DNA of 64,000 nt from Thiohalobacter thiocyanaticus (GCF_003932505.1 NZ_QZMU01000001.1:1860001-1924000); one strand, 5' to 3'; shown: positions 8,249 through 16,132, counted from the stretch's first letter. Numbers and translations: made by a program. The notes: generated from the sequence alone by a model not told the origin.

Positions 8249-9943
8249 TCATGCTTTCGGGCGCCGGTCCGTGCCCGACTGCAGCGCCGCGCGTATCTTC
8301 TCCGCAATGCGGATGCCCAGTGCGGCGATGGTCAGCGACGGTGATTCGCCGCCGCCGCTGCTCGGGAACAGGCTGGCGTCGGAGATATAGAGGTTGCGCC
8401 AGTCGTGTACCCGGCCGTCCGCGTTGACCACCGAATGCTCCGGGTCGTGTCCCAGGCGGGCACCGCCGAAGACATGGGTCGCACTGAACAGGTCGTAGCT
8501 GCCGTATTCCTCGAAGGGCGCCCCGGCCCCCGCCGCCTGCAGCAGCTCGCGGCAGGTCCGGGCCATGAACTGCAGCCGCCGGCAGGCCGGCTCGTCGATA
8601 TAACTGTGGATGCGTGCCAGTGGCAGGCCGTGCGCGTCTGTGCGCTCGGGGTCGAGATCGATGTAGGTCCGGTCGTTGGGCAGGAACTCGCCGATGGCGA
8701 CCACGGACAATGCCCGGCCGAAGCGCTCGCGCAGCCGCTGCTTGTGCTCCCGTCCCCAGCCCGGAACCACGCGGCGGGCATAGTTGATCGGTCCGAGCAG
8801 GTCGGCCTCGGCGGTGCCGGCGGCGAAGCGGCAGCCGCCGATCAGGCCGTCGATGGCGTCCGGCGCGTTGTAGTCCCAGCACACGACATCCATGGGCAGG
8901 CCGCGATGGCTGCCGAGCGGCTCGGGATGCAGGGCGGAGCTGGTCCAGGCCAGGGTCTCCATGAAATGCCGGCCGACCTGGCCGGTGGCATTGCCCACGC
9001 CCGTCGGGGCATGGGCATTGTCCGAGAGCAGCAGCAGGCGCGGGGTCTGCACCGCGCCGGCGGCGAGCACAATGATGCGCGCGCTGAGCCTGCCGCGTCG
9101 GCCCTCGGTGTCAATGTATTCCAGCGCGCGGATGCGGTGGTCGGGGCCGGCGATCAGGCGTTGCACGCGGGTGCCGGGCAGGACCCGGCAGCGGCCGCTG
9201 GCACGCGCCTGCTGGATGAAGGTGACATCGGCACTGCCCTTGTCGCCGCGCGGACAGCCGCGGGCACAGTTGGCGCAGTAGTTACAGGCCGGCCGCCCGG
9301 CATGGGGCCGGGACAGGGCGGCCAGGCTGTTGGCCTGCCAGTGCTGTCCCAGCCGATGACCGGCGGCCAGCAGACGGCTGCCGGCGTGACTGGGCGGATG
9401 GGCCGGTTGCGGATAGGGTCGGCGCCGCGGGCGCGAGCGGTCCGACGCCGGGCCGGTGACCCCGATGAGCGACTCGGCCTGCTCATAGAAGGGTTCCAGC
9501 CCGGCATAATCAAACGGCCAGTCCGCTGCCGCGCCGAAGTCGCGCTGCAGCTGCATAGCGCGCGGATGCAGGCGATGGGCCTCGCCGCTGAAATGAAGAG
9601 TACTGCCCCCGATGCCCTGGACATGGTGATAGCGCCAGCCGCGCCGTCGCTCCCCGCGGGTGAAGCGGCCGTGGATATGGCTCCAGGAACGCAGCTCATC
9701 CCAGCGCGGCTCCAGTGGCTGCAGCGGGGCGAAGCTGTAACTGTCATGCGCAGGTGCCCGGTCGGGGAAACCGCCCTGCTCCCAGTCATGCCGATGCAGG
9801 CGGTAGTCGGTGGCCGGATCATAGGCGGGGCCGGCATCCAGCAGCAGCACCCGGACCCCGCTGCGCGCCAGCGCCCAGGCGCAGCTGCCGCCGCCCGGGC
9901 CGGCCCCGATCACGATCACATCGACATCGGCGTCAGGCTTCAC
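8249..9943 (-). CDS. GMC-family FAD-dependent oxidoreductase (gluconate/sugar dehydrogenase-like large subunit)
   Basis: A 564-residue flavoprotein with the N-terminal dinucleotide motif IGAGPGGGSCAWAL at about residues 12-25. The GMC C-terminal domain carries THVFGGARLG and a closing block with SDASLFPSSGG. In the middle, CNYCANCARGC forms a cysteine cluster like those of FAD-dependent glucose, fructose and gluconate dehydrogenases, where such cysteines hold an iron-sulfur cluster; the cluster is inferred here. It has no export signal. Its start overlaps the end of the small-subunit gene by 11 bases, so the two are translationally coupled, and the partner's Tat signal probably carries the folded complex to the periplasm. 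No cytochrome c subunit follows. The substrate is probably an alcohol or sugar but cannot be named. Confidence 0.85.
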   Translation of the reverse strand: MKPDADVDVIVIGAGPGGGSCAWALARSGVRVLLLDAGPAYDPATDYRLHRHDWEQGGFPDRAPAHDSYSFAPLQPLEPRWDELRSWSHIHGRFTRGERRRGWRYHHVQGIGGSTLHFSGEAHRLHPRAMQLQRDFGAAADWPFDYAGLEPFYEQAESLIGVTGPASDRSRPRRRPYPQPAHPPSHAGSRLLAAGHRLGQHWQANSLAALSRPHAGRPACNYCANCARGCPRGDKGSADVTFIQQARASGRCRVLPGTRVQRLIAGPDHRIRALEYIDTEGRRGRLSARIIVLAAGAVQTPRLLLLSDNAHAPTGVGNATGQVGRHFMETLAWTSSALHPEPLGSHRGLPMDVVCWDYNAPDAIDGLIGGCRFAAGTAEADLLGPINYARRVVPGWGREHKQRLRERFGRALSVVAIGEFLPNDRTYIDLDPERTDAHGLPLARIHSYIDEPACRRLQFMARTCRELLQAAGAGAPFEEYGSYDLFSATHVFGGARLGHDPEHSVVNADGRVHDWRNLYISDASLFPSSGGGESPSLTIAALGIRIAEKIRAALQSGTDRRPKA

Positions 9944-10466
9944 CCGGGGGCTCCGCGTAGCGGGGATACCCCATGGGCTGCGGCGGCCCGGACCCCGCCA
10001 TGCCGGTCAGTGCCTCGGGGTGGGCGTAGTACAGCTCGAAGGCCTGATCGCGCAGATGCCGGATGAAGCGTGCCGGCATGCTTGCGGCCGGCGCGTCGGC
10101 AGCCTGCTGCAGGATGGCGTCGCATTCCGCGGGCCCGAGCCGGGCAAAGTCCCGGTCGTGGCGCTCACGGGCCCGTTGTTCGCACCACTCCAGCCCCTGC
10201 AGGCAGAGGCGGCTGTAGCGTGCCGGCAGCCGCGCCAGGGCGGCAAGCAGTTCTGTGTCCAGGTCCAGTTCGGTGGCGGCCGGGGTAAGCGCGTCGGCGG
10301 GCAGCAGGGTATCCAGGCACTGCCGCAGGCTCGGCCGCAAACCTGTCTGCAGCACCTGCAACGGCTCGCGCCGGTGTCCCAGCCATCGGGCCAGCGGCAA
10401 TGCACCCAGCACACCGGCACCGGTGAGCAGCAGAAACACCCGGCGTGTGAGTGCAATCCTCGGCAC
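9933..10466 (-). CDS. Gluconate 2-dehydrogenase subunit 3-like protein with Tat signal
   Basis: A 177-residue small subunit of a GMC dehydrogenase. The leader at residues 1-30 holds a twin-arginine motif (TRRVFLL, residues 7-13) and a hydrophobic core. The rest is the helical gluconate_2-dh3 fold, with LDTLLPADALTPAATEL near the start and FIRHLRDQAFELYYAHPEA near the end. In known sugar dehydrogenases this subunit guides maturation and Tat export of the catalytic subunit. Its end overlaps the start of the GMC oxidoreductase gene by 11 bases, so stoichiometric expression is likely. A divergent promoter region toward the plus-strand PEP-CTERM gene lies upstream. Confidence 0.8.
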   Translation of the reverse strand: MPRIALTRRVFLLLTGAGVLGALPLARWLGHRREPLQVLQTGLRPSLRQCLDTLLPADALTPAATELDLDTELLAALARLPARYSRLCLQGLEWCEQRARERHDRDFARLGPAECDAILQQAADAPAASMPARFIRHLRDQAFELYYAHPEALTGMAGSGPPQPMGYPRYAEPPGEA

Positions 10467-10729
10467 GGTCTCTCCTTATGCGGTGGCGCAACGCTGATGC
10501 CGGCCGGGCGTGGCACATTGCCCCGGCCGGAAAGGGTGTCAGCGATTTTTACAATCAGCCTCGATCAGAGGCGTCGTTTAACCCGCATACGTCGTTAATT
10601 CTATGATATGACGTCATTGTTTCATGCCTGGAACAAAGTCTGCATCAAAATGCGTAAGGGGGCGATTGCAGCTTCATTCCCCGAATGCCGTCCCTGATGC
10701 CATGAAATATAAATATGGGAGTCGAAATA
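10467..10729. other. Divergent intergenic region
   Basis: A 263-base gap between the minus-strand dehydrogenase genes and the plus-strand PEP-CTERM gene. It holds the palindrome TGACGTCA near 10609-10616 and AT-rich stretches that could carry divergent promoters. No confident -35/-10 pair was assigned. Confidence 0.4.
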
Positions 10730-10885
10730 ATGCAAAAACTGATGACAGCTCTGGGCCTGTTCATGATCTCTTCGGTGACCTGGGCCGGCACAGCTCCGCC
10801 GCCCCAGCCTATCCCCGAGCCTGCGACCTGGGCCCTGATCGGCATTGGCGCAGTCGGCATGCTGCTGGCGCGCAGGCGTAAATAA
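10730..10885 (+). CDS. Small PEP-CTERM sorting-domain protein, 51 aa
   Basis: A 51-residue protein that is almost only a signal peptide plus a sorting tail. Residues 1-19 are a Sec leader (MQKLMTALGLFMISSVTWA). A Pro-rich linker of about eight residues follows, then the canonical tail IPEPATWALIGIG, more hydrophobic residues and RRRK. PEP-CTERM tails are recognised and cut by exosortase (XrtA/EpsH), which usually links surface or EPS-associated proteins to export. GGGAG sits eight bases before the ATG at 10730; an in-frame ATG at 10715 has no such site. The mature peptide would be under ten residues, unusually short, so it may be a degenerate protein, a decoy or a tiny secreted peptide. No exosortase gene lies in the window. 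Confidence 0.75.
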   Translation: MQKLMTALGLFMISSVTWAGTAPPPQPIPEPATWALIGIGAVGMLLARRRK

Positions 10886-10918
10886 GCCCTGTGTTCGCGC
10901 AGGGTCCGGCCTGCAGGA

Positions 10919-10957
10919 GTCGGTGGCCCCAGGAATAATTCGTGGCAAGCCACCGAC
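10919..10957. repeat. GTCGGTG...CACCGAC palindrome, copy 1 (terminator-like)
   Basis: Perfect 9-base arms GTCGGTGGC (10919-10927) and GCCACCGAC (10949-10957) flank a 21-base centre and are followed by CCTTTTAG. The placement 34 bases after the PEP-CTERM stop makes it a plausible terminator. The same outer words occur at 16730-16774 and 17027-17071, suggesting a repeat family. Confidence 0.6.
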
Positions 10958-10996
10958 CCTTTTAGTCATCCTCAACACATCTATTGCACCCGGTTA

Positions 10997-11485
10997 TTAC
11001 AGCAGTCCGGGGTTGAGCCGCCATACCGCGAAATTGAGCAAGGCCGCGAAGCCCACCCAGGTCAGATAGGGCAACAGCAGCATACCCGCCAGCGGCCGCA
11101 CCCGCCAGAAGCCAAGTGTTGTCAGCAGGATCAGCGGCCACAACAGCAGGATATTCGCCAACGCCGCCCCGCCCAGATGCCAGGCGAAGAACAGCCAGCT
11201 CCAGAGTGCGTTCACGGCGAGCTGGATCAGGAACAGCGTGAGCACCGGCCGGGTCCGGTCGGTGCTACGCCAGACCAGCCAGGCCGCCACGCCCATCAGG
11301 CCGTAGAGCAGGGTCCACACCGGCCCGAATACCCAGCCCGGCGGCGCCCAGTCCGGGCGCGCCAATTGCGCATAGAACCCGCCCGCATCGACCGAGGCGA
11401 TCGCGCCCACCCCCGCGGCCAGGTAACTGATGCCCAGCCAGGCGGCCAGGCCGATGAGCCCATTCGTGCCAGTGTGTCGGATCAT
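10997..11485 (-). CDS. tspO: TspO/MBR family tryptophan-rich protein
   Basis: A 162-residue integral membrane protein of the TspO/peripheral benzodiazepine receptor family. It is tryptophan-rich with five hydrophobic segments: residues about 8-30, 47-68, 80-97, 104-124 and 132-152. The family signature runs ARPDWAPPGWVFGPVWTLLYGLMGVAAWLVW, given here in two parts: ARPDWAPPGWVFG and PVWTLLYGLMG. Bacterial TspO binds tetrapyrroles and cholesterol-like ligands and modulates stress or photosynthesis gene expression; the ligand here is unknown. It lies 33 bases downstream of rnk on the same strand and may be co-transcribed with it. Confidence 0.9.
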   Translation of the reverse strand: MIRHTGTNGLIGLAAWLGISYLAAGVGAIASVDAGGFYAQLARPDWAPPGWVFGPVWTLLYGLMGVAAWLVWRSTDRTRPVLTLFLIQLAVNALWSWLFFAWHLGGAALANILLLWPLILLTTLGFWRVRPLAGMLLLPYLTWVGFAALLNFAVWRLNPGLL

Positions 11486-11518
11486 TGAGCGCTTCCGCGC
11501 AAGCCGCCCGGCTGCATT

Positions 11519-11932
11519 TCAGCGATGGTATTCGCCGGCCCGCTCGGGCTGATAGGTGACCTCCTTGATGCGCACCCGCAGGCTGCCCCCGCCCGGCTTC
11601 GGCCACTCGATCTCATCGCCCTGGGAAAGGCCCAGCAGGGCGCTGCCCACGGGCGCCAGGATGGAGATCGTCTGCCCGGAGGCGTCGACATCCTTCGGAT
11701 ACACCAGGGTCAGGCGGAATTCCTCGGCCGAGGACTCGACCTCGAACCGAACGGTGGAATTCATGGTCACCACCTCAGGCGGCACATCCCTGGGTTCGAC
11801 GACGTCGGCGCGGGCCAGTTCGGCCTCGAGCTCGTCCCTGCCCGGGAAGGCCCTGTCGGGAATCGAATCGAGCAGCTTCTCCAGCCGCTCCGCATCGAGT
11901 GAGGAAATGACGATCTTGGGCTGCGTGGACAT
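11519..11932 (-). CDS. rnk: Nucleoside diphosphate kinase regulator (Rnk), GreA/GreB-type
   Basis: A 137-residue protein with the N-terminal Rnk domain (PKIVISSLDAERLEKLL, about 1-45) and a C-terminal GreA/GreB FKBP-like domain (VTMNSTVRFEV, ILAPVGSALLGL, GDEIEWPKPGG). Rnk proteins bind RNA polymerase near the secondary channel but have a coiled coil too short for transcript cleavage; in Pseudomonas and E. coli Rnk influences nucleoside diphosphate kinase levels. The ATG at 11932 begins the conserved sequence; a longer reading to 11974 would run through the terminator hairpin just upstream. That hairpin, ending 21 bases before the start, leaves no room for a separate promoter between the two, hinting at readthrough or attenuation control. 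Confidence 0.88.
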   Translation of the reverse strand: MSTQPKIVISSLDAERLEKLLDSIPDRAFPGRDELEAELARADVVEPRDVPPEVVTMNSTVRFEVESSAEEFRLTLVYPKDVDASGQTISILAPVGSALLGLSQGDEIEWPKPGGGSLRVRIKEVTYQPERAGEYHR

Positions 11933-11953
11933 GGCGGTTTCCTGTGCCTGAGT

Positions 11954-12011
11954 AAAAAAGGCCGCCCCGGGCACCCTGCCTGTGAACCGAACCGGCAGGG
12001 GCCTGGGGGCG
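11954..12011 (-). terminator. Strong intrinsic terminator or attenuator directly upstream of rnk
   Basis: On the minus strand a GC-rich stem of about 16 pairs (5' arm starting CGCCCC, inner part CCCTGCC; 3' arm GGCAGGG then GGGGCG) with minor internal mismatches is followed by GCC and TTTTTT. It terminates the CDGSH/glutamate-synthase-like gene but lies only 21 bases before the rnk ATG. Confidence 0.75.
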
Positions 12012-12064
12012 ACCCCGTTGACGTCTGCTTGTAACCGCTATCCTTGGCCGGAACGCGGGTAAAG

Positions 12065-13630
12065 TCAATCCGAATCCGAAGCCGTCAGCGTGCCATCGAA
12101 ACCGGCATACGCAACCCCGGACAGTCGTGCCATGTCGCGATCGAAGGTCGCCAGATCCTCGCGGCTGAAATCCGCCAGGCGCGAGTGCCCGCAGGCGCGT
12201 GCCATCACCTGCATCAGCTCGACCGAGGCGGCGAGGAACCGTGCCAGCCGCCGGGACGCGTGGTCCATATCCAATCGCCGGCGCAGCTCCGGCTTCTGGG
12301 TCGCGATGCCGGAGGGGCAGTTGTTGGTGTGACAGATGCGCGCGCCCACGCAGCCGATGGCCTGCATGGCGCTGTTGGCCAGCGCGATGCCGTCCGCGCC
12401 CAGGGCCAGCGCCTTGATGAAATCGGCCGGCACCCGCAGGCCGCCGGTGACGATCAGGGTCACCCGGCCGCTGGCGCCGGCCGCATCCAGACAGCGCCGG
12501 GCGCGTGCCAGTGCCGGGATGGTGGGCACGCTGATGTGGTCGCGGAACAGCAGGGGCGAGGCCCCGGTGCCGCCGCCGCGGCCGTCGAGAATGAGGTAAT
12601 CGGCGCCCGACTCCAGCGCGAAGCCGATGTCCTGCTCGATGTGATTGGCGCTGAGCTTGAACCCGACCGGAATGCCGCCGCTGATCTCGCGCACCCGGTC
12701 GGCGAAGCGCCGGAAATCGTCCGGCGTGGCCAGGTCCGCGAAGCTCGGCGGCGAAATCGCCGGCTCGCCCGCCGGGATACCGCGCACCTCCGGGATGCGG
12801 CCGGTGTTCTTGGCTGCCGGCAGATGCCCGCCGGTGCCGGTCTTGGCCGCCTGACCGCCCTTGAAGTGAAAGGCCTGCACCTGCGCCAGCAGTTCCTCCC
12901 GGTAGCCGAATTTCGCCGAGGCCAGCTCGTAGAAATAGCGGCTGTTGGCGGCCTGCTCCTCCGGTAGCATGCCGCCTTCGCCCGAGCAGATGCCCGTACC
13001 CGCCAGCTCCGCACCGGTGGCCAGCGCGATCTTGGCCTCCTCGGACAGGGCGCCGAAGCTCATGTCCGAGACCAGCAGCGGGATTTCGAGCCTCAGCGGC
13101 CGGCGCGCCCCCGGCCCCACCACCAGTTCGGTCGTCACCCCGGCATCCTCAGCGAGCGGCCGGCGGTGCAGCTGCGCGGGCAGGATCTGGATGTCGTCCC
13201 ACTGCGGCAGTCGCTCGCGCGGCACCCCCATCGCCGCGACCGGGCCGTGCTGCCCCGTACCGGCCAGCCCTTCCTCGGCCAGTTGATGGATGAGCTCGAC
13301 ATGGGGTTCCTCCGCCGTTGCCTGCGGCGCGGGCATGGCGTCGCCGGACCCCTGCGCCAGCCCCGGCCCCTCCCGGCCCACCTGGTCAGCGGAGAACTGC
13401 TGATGGGTGCCGTCGCAGTAGGGCCGGTTGCCCGAATGCTTGCAGGCGCACAGCCAGGCCTCGCCGTCGGCCTCGGCCGTGAACGCCAGCGGCGTGAAGC
13501 CGGTTCCGGCATGGGAGCCGTCACAGAACGGCTGGTTGCCGGAACGACCGCAGACGCAGAAATAGTATTCCTCGCCCTCGGTCAGTTCGACCGGGATCGG
13601 CTGGTTGTCGGCGATGATGGGTTTGCTCAT
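12065..13630 (-). CDS. Two CDGSH iron-sulfur domains fused to a glutamate-synthase-like FMN domain
   Basis: A 521-residue protein. The N-terminus has two CDGSH-type 2Fe-2S motifs, CVCGRSGNQPFCDGSH (residues 25-40) and CACKHSGNRPYCDGTH (61-76). From about 120 onward it matches the FMN-binding synthase domain of glutamate synthase: GEGGM, KPSANH-like KLSANHIEQD, DGRGGGTGASP, and the 3Fe-4S region CVGARICHTNNCPSG. It lacks the glutaminase domain of GltB, so it cannot use glutamine by the classical route and may act as a ferredoxin-dependent oxidoreductase of unknown substrate, with the CDGSH domains feeding electrons. True GltB and GltD are encoded separately in the window, so it is not the housekeeping enzyme. 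It ends in a strong terminator. Confidence 0.85.
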   Translation of the reverse strand: MSKPIIADNQPIPVELTEGEEYYFCVCGRSGNQPFCDGSHAGTGFTPLAFTAEADGEAWLCACKHSGNRPYCDGTHQQFSADQVGREGPGLAQGSGDAMPAPQATAEEPHVELIHQLAEEGLAGTGQHGPVAAMGVPRERLPQWDDIQILPAQLHRRPLAEDAGVTTELVVGPGARRPLRLEIPLLVSDMSFGALSEEAKIALATGAELAGTGICSGEGGMLPEEQAANSRYFYELASAKFGYREELLAQVQAFHFKGGQAAKTGTGGHLPAAKNTGRIPEVRGIPAGEPAISPPSFADLATPDDFRRFADRVREISGGIPVGFKLSANHIEQDIGFALESGADYLILDGRGGGTGASPLLFRDHISVPTIPALARARRCLDAAGASGRVTLIVTGGLRVPADFIKALALGADGIALANSAMQAIGCVGARICHTNNCPSGIATQKPELRRRLDMDHASRRLARFLAASVELMQVMARACGHSRLADFSREDLATFDRDMARLSGVAYAGFDGTLTASDSD

Positions 13631-13677
13631 GAGAGATTCCAGATTGCGGGTAGAGGAAACACAGGTATGAGATCAGC

Positions 13678-13738
13678 ATAACGGCGGGAAAGTTTCGCTG
13701 TCATCCGGAATAGAGGTCGGTAAAGATGCGCAGCAGCG
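13678..13738. repeat. Direct repeat A, copy 1 (3' flank of duplicated GNAT gene)
   Basis: The 36 bases from 13678 (ATAACGGCGGG... to ...GGAATAG) are identical to those from 15392; after three scattered mismatches GGTAAAGATGCGCAGCA also matches. Each copy lies just downstream of a GNAT acetyltransferase gene, so it marks the edge of a duplicated segment. Confidence 0.85.
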
Positions 13739-13810
13739 TAACCCGGCATGCCGAGGTCATGGGTACAGGTCTCTCTTTCATCAACCGAAGGACCGGCAAT
13801 GGCCGCCGCT

Positions 13811-14355
13811 TCACTCCCGCCAATGTCTCGGATCATTGAGGCTGTCCGCACACACCACACGCCCGCTCACATTTCCGATCACACCGGCCTGCAGCGCCTG
13901 CACCATCCAGGCCGCCGTATGCTCGGGCGGGATGCGATGTGTCGTCTTGAACCCGTGATTTCGGCGGGATCAAAGCCGTATCCGTTGTGATAGCCGGGAT
14001 GCCCGAGCACGAACACCAGTTCCACTCCGGCCGCCTCAGCCCGTCAAGTCCCGTCTCGACGAGGCCCTGCCGATGTACCGACCCTGATAGTCCGGATGGA
14101 TTCCAGGGGCGCGATGATGGCCGAGGAAACTACATGTTTGTGGCCGGCAATGTACGCGTGCTTGAACAGAATGCCTGACATACGTTCGTTTACCTTCGCG
14201 ACTAACGTAAGCAGGGGCTGTGAAGTGGGATCCTTTTGCAGATTGCCGACCAGTGCTGAGATTTCCTTCCCCTTGGAGTCGCCGAAGGCGGCATTGAGCA
14301 CGGCTGTGAGGGCATGTCTGTCGGAGTGGCATGCGGAGCGTATTTGGAGGTCCAT
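13811..14355 (-). pseudogene. Decayed GNAT N-acetyltransferase (duplicate of the gene at 15474)
   Basis: The minus strand from the ATG at 14355 reads MDLQIRSACHSDRHALTAVL and closely parallels the intact acetyltransferase at 15474-16022 (MDIQIRATSDSDRLAITDLL) to about residue 87. There the frame breaks near 14096. IHPDYQGRYIG continues in a second frame, and later pieces (GVELVFVLGHPGY, then AAWMVQALQAGVIG, then NDPRHWRE and a stop at 13811) need further frame changes. At least three small indels have occurred, so no full-length enzyme can be made. The 103-residue truncated product would lack the acetyl-CoA P-loop. The 3' flank also matches the intact copy (repeat A). Confidence 0.85.
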
Positions 14356-14606
14356 TGGGTGAAAGGGATAGTGCCAAAGAGGATGGTGGAAAATGATAAA
14401 GATTGTGTTTTTTCACCGCACCTTCAGTGGCATCTTTTGTTCTGTTGTGCCTCAAAAACTGTCGATAGGCTTAACAAATACACGCTGTGGCTATTCAGTG
14501 CGTATTTACATTCAATTGAAAATCATATTGTTTTGGTTATGGCGTATTTATTGCTTTGATCATAGTGTCTCAATGACGGAAACTAACACCAATTAGGAGG
14601 GCCTGC

Positions 14607-15221
14607 ATGATGCGTACGAAAACCATTTTGGCTGCGTTTTTGTTTTTTCTGGTCCACCCCTCCGTAGATGCCGCAGTATATTCAGTGGGGGGGAATTTTA
14701 TTCAGAGGGATTCGGCTGGGAGCGTATCCTATCAGGGCAATAACGCCATATCGGGAACATACAATGATATTACCGGTGCCATCCACATGGATGTGGATAA
14801 TCTGTGGACCTATTATGAAACTTCGATCAATGGGGAAATCATTACGGCACAGGGTTCTTATTCCTGGGATGCCTGTTTAAATGACGGCTCTTCCGACTGT
14901 ACCTCTCCCAGTACCATCACAGCAGATATCGGTAATGGACAGTGGGGAATGCATGCACTCTATAACTGGTATACATCGACTAATATCGACCTCGTTAACG
15001 TCTGGGACATTACCGTCGCTCCCAATGGCATTATTAGCTTAATGGCTATCGATTCCGATGGTGACGGCATACCTGGTGTTCCTGAAGTTGACGGTCCATT
15101 TAAAGGGTATTCGCTCGCGCTTGATTTGACATTTACTCCCGTGCCGGTGCCTGCTGCGCTTTGGCTATTCGTATCCGGATTTGTCGGGCTGCTCAGCCTG
15201 CTGAGTTTCAAAAAGCGCTAG
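14607..15221 (+). CDS. Secreted protein with VPxPA-type PEP-CTERM-like sorting tail
   Basis: A 204-residue exported protein. Residues 1-23 form a signal peptide (MMRTKTILAAFLFFLVHPSVDA). The middle is polar, rich in Gly, Ser, Asn and Tyr, with two cysteines close together (ACLNDGSSDC). The C-terminus VPVPAALWLFVSGF, more hydrophobic residues and KKR is the gammaproteobacterial variant of the PEP-CTERM exosortase signal. A full AGGAGG site precedes the ATG at 14607; a second ATG follows immediately at 14610. The gene and its surroundings (about 14,380-15,390) are clearly more AT-rich than the window and use codons unlike the neighbours, which suggests transfer from elsewhere. It lies between the two copies of the duplicated GNAT gene. 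Function unknown. Confidence 0.8.
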   Translation: MMRTKTILAAFLFFLVHPSVDAAVYSVGGNFIQRDSAGSVSYQGNNAISGTYNDITGAIHMDVDNLWTYYETSINGEIITAQGSYSWDACLNDGSSDCTSPSTITADIGNGQWGMHALYNWYTSTNIDLVNVWDITVAPNGIISLMAIDSDGDGIPGVPEVDGPFKGYSLALDLTFTPVPVPAALWLFVSGFVGLLSLLSFKKR

Positions 15222-15391
15222 CAAAAGTCAATAATGTTAGGTGAAAGTTTTGTAAAACGGATATATCCATAGAGCGTTTTTATCAGGTCAGTCACATCAG
15301 CTATCAGTTGCCTTATCATTTTCACCGGATATTTTGGATTTATCGAGACACCGAATGAGCGGAGGTTTTAGGGGGGGGCATGATTTCATGG

Positions 15392-15452
15392 ATAACGGCG
15401 GGAAAGTTTCGCTGTCATCCGGAATAGGGGCCGGTAAAGATGCGCAGCACTG
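15392..15452. repeat. Direct repeat A, copy 2
   Basis: Second copy of the segment at 13678-13738, again just beyond the stop codon of a GNAT acetyltransferase gene. The first 36 bases are identical and the rest differs at a few positions. Confidence 0.85.
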
Positions 15453-15473
15453 TATCCCGTAACGGGCGGCGGC

Positions 15474-16022
15474 TCACTCACTCCAGTGCCTGGGGTCGTT
15501 CAGGGTATCCGCACAGACCACCTGGCCGCTGACTGTGCCGATCACGCCGGGCCGCAGCGTCCGCACCATCCAGGCCGCAGCGTGTTCGCCCGGGATGGGG
15601 TGCGGCGCCTCGAATCCCCGCTCCCCGGCGGGATCGAAGCCGTACCTGGGGTAGTAGCCGGGATGGCCGAGCACGAACACCAGATCCACGCCGGCATCCT
15701 TCAGCCGCTTCAGCCCCGCCTCGATGAGGCGCCCGCCGATGCCCCGGCCCTGATGGTCCGGGTGGACTGCGAGCGGCGCAAGAATCGCCGAGGCAAGGGA
15801 TGGCTCCGATCCTGCAATCTGCGTGTGTGTGAACAGAATGTAACCGATGACGCACGCATCCCGGGTTGCGGCCAGTGACAACAAAGGACGTGCGCTGGGG
15901 TCGTCCAGCAGATCGGACACCAGCGCCGCGATTTCCGCTCCGTCCGGGCCGAAGGCGGCATTCAGCAGGTCGGTGATTGCCAGTCGGTCGGAATCTGATG
16001 TTGCGCGTATCTGTATGTCCAT
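15474..16022 (-). CDS. GNAT family N-acetyltransferase (YhbS-like)
   Basis: A 182-residue acetyltransferase of the YhbS type. The acetyl-CoA-binding P-loop is in VHPDHQGRGIGGRLIEAG (about residues 82-99), preceded by strand 4 SAILAPLAV and followed by VFVLGHPGYYPRYGFDPA, which is characteristic of this subgroup. The substrate is unknown; YhbS-like proteins may acetylate lipids or small amines. The ATG at 16022 is chosen because the decayed paralogue starts at the same residue and the upstream extension runs into a repeat. It is the intact member of a duplicated pair. Confidence 0.88.
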   Translation of the reverse strand: MDIQIRATSDSDRLAITDLLNAAFGPDGAEIAALVSDLLDDPSARPLLSLAATRDACVIGYILFTHTQIAGSEPSLASAILAPLAVHPDHQGRGIGGRLIEAGLKRLKDAGVDLVFVLGHPGYYPRYGFDPAGERGFEAPHPIPGEHAAAWMVRTLRPGVIGTVSGQVVCADTLNDPRHWSE

Positions 16023-16105
16023 GGGAAGAATGTATTCAGGCGGATGAGATTGTGGTTGAGAAGAGAAGGCTGGCCCGGACTGTGCTGACTCGGGACGCCC
16101 ATAAC

Positions 16106-16132
16106 CGTCATCCCGGCGCAGGCCGGGATCCA
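16106..16132. repeat. Palindromic repeat B (CGTCATCCCGGCGC...), solo copy
   Basis: A 27-base REP-like unit around the palindrome CCCGGCGCAGGCCGGG, identical to 35019-35045 and present there also as an inverted, slightly diverged copy (35063-35089). It lies in the gap upstream of the GNAT gene. Confidence 0.7.

Noticed and set aside
13627..13860. 77-codon frame on the minus strand near the GNAT pseudogene
   Set aside because: Starts inside the decayed gene and continues through its flank and repeat A; no coding character.
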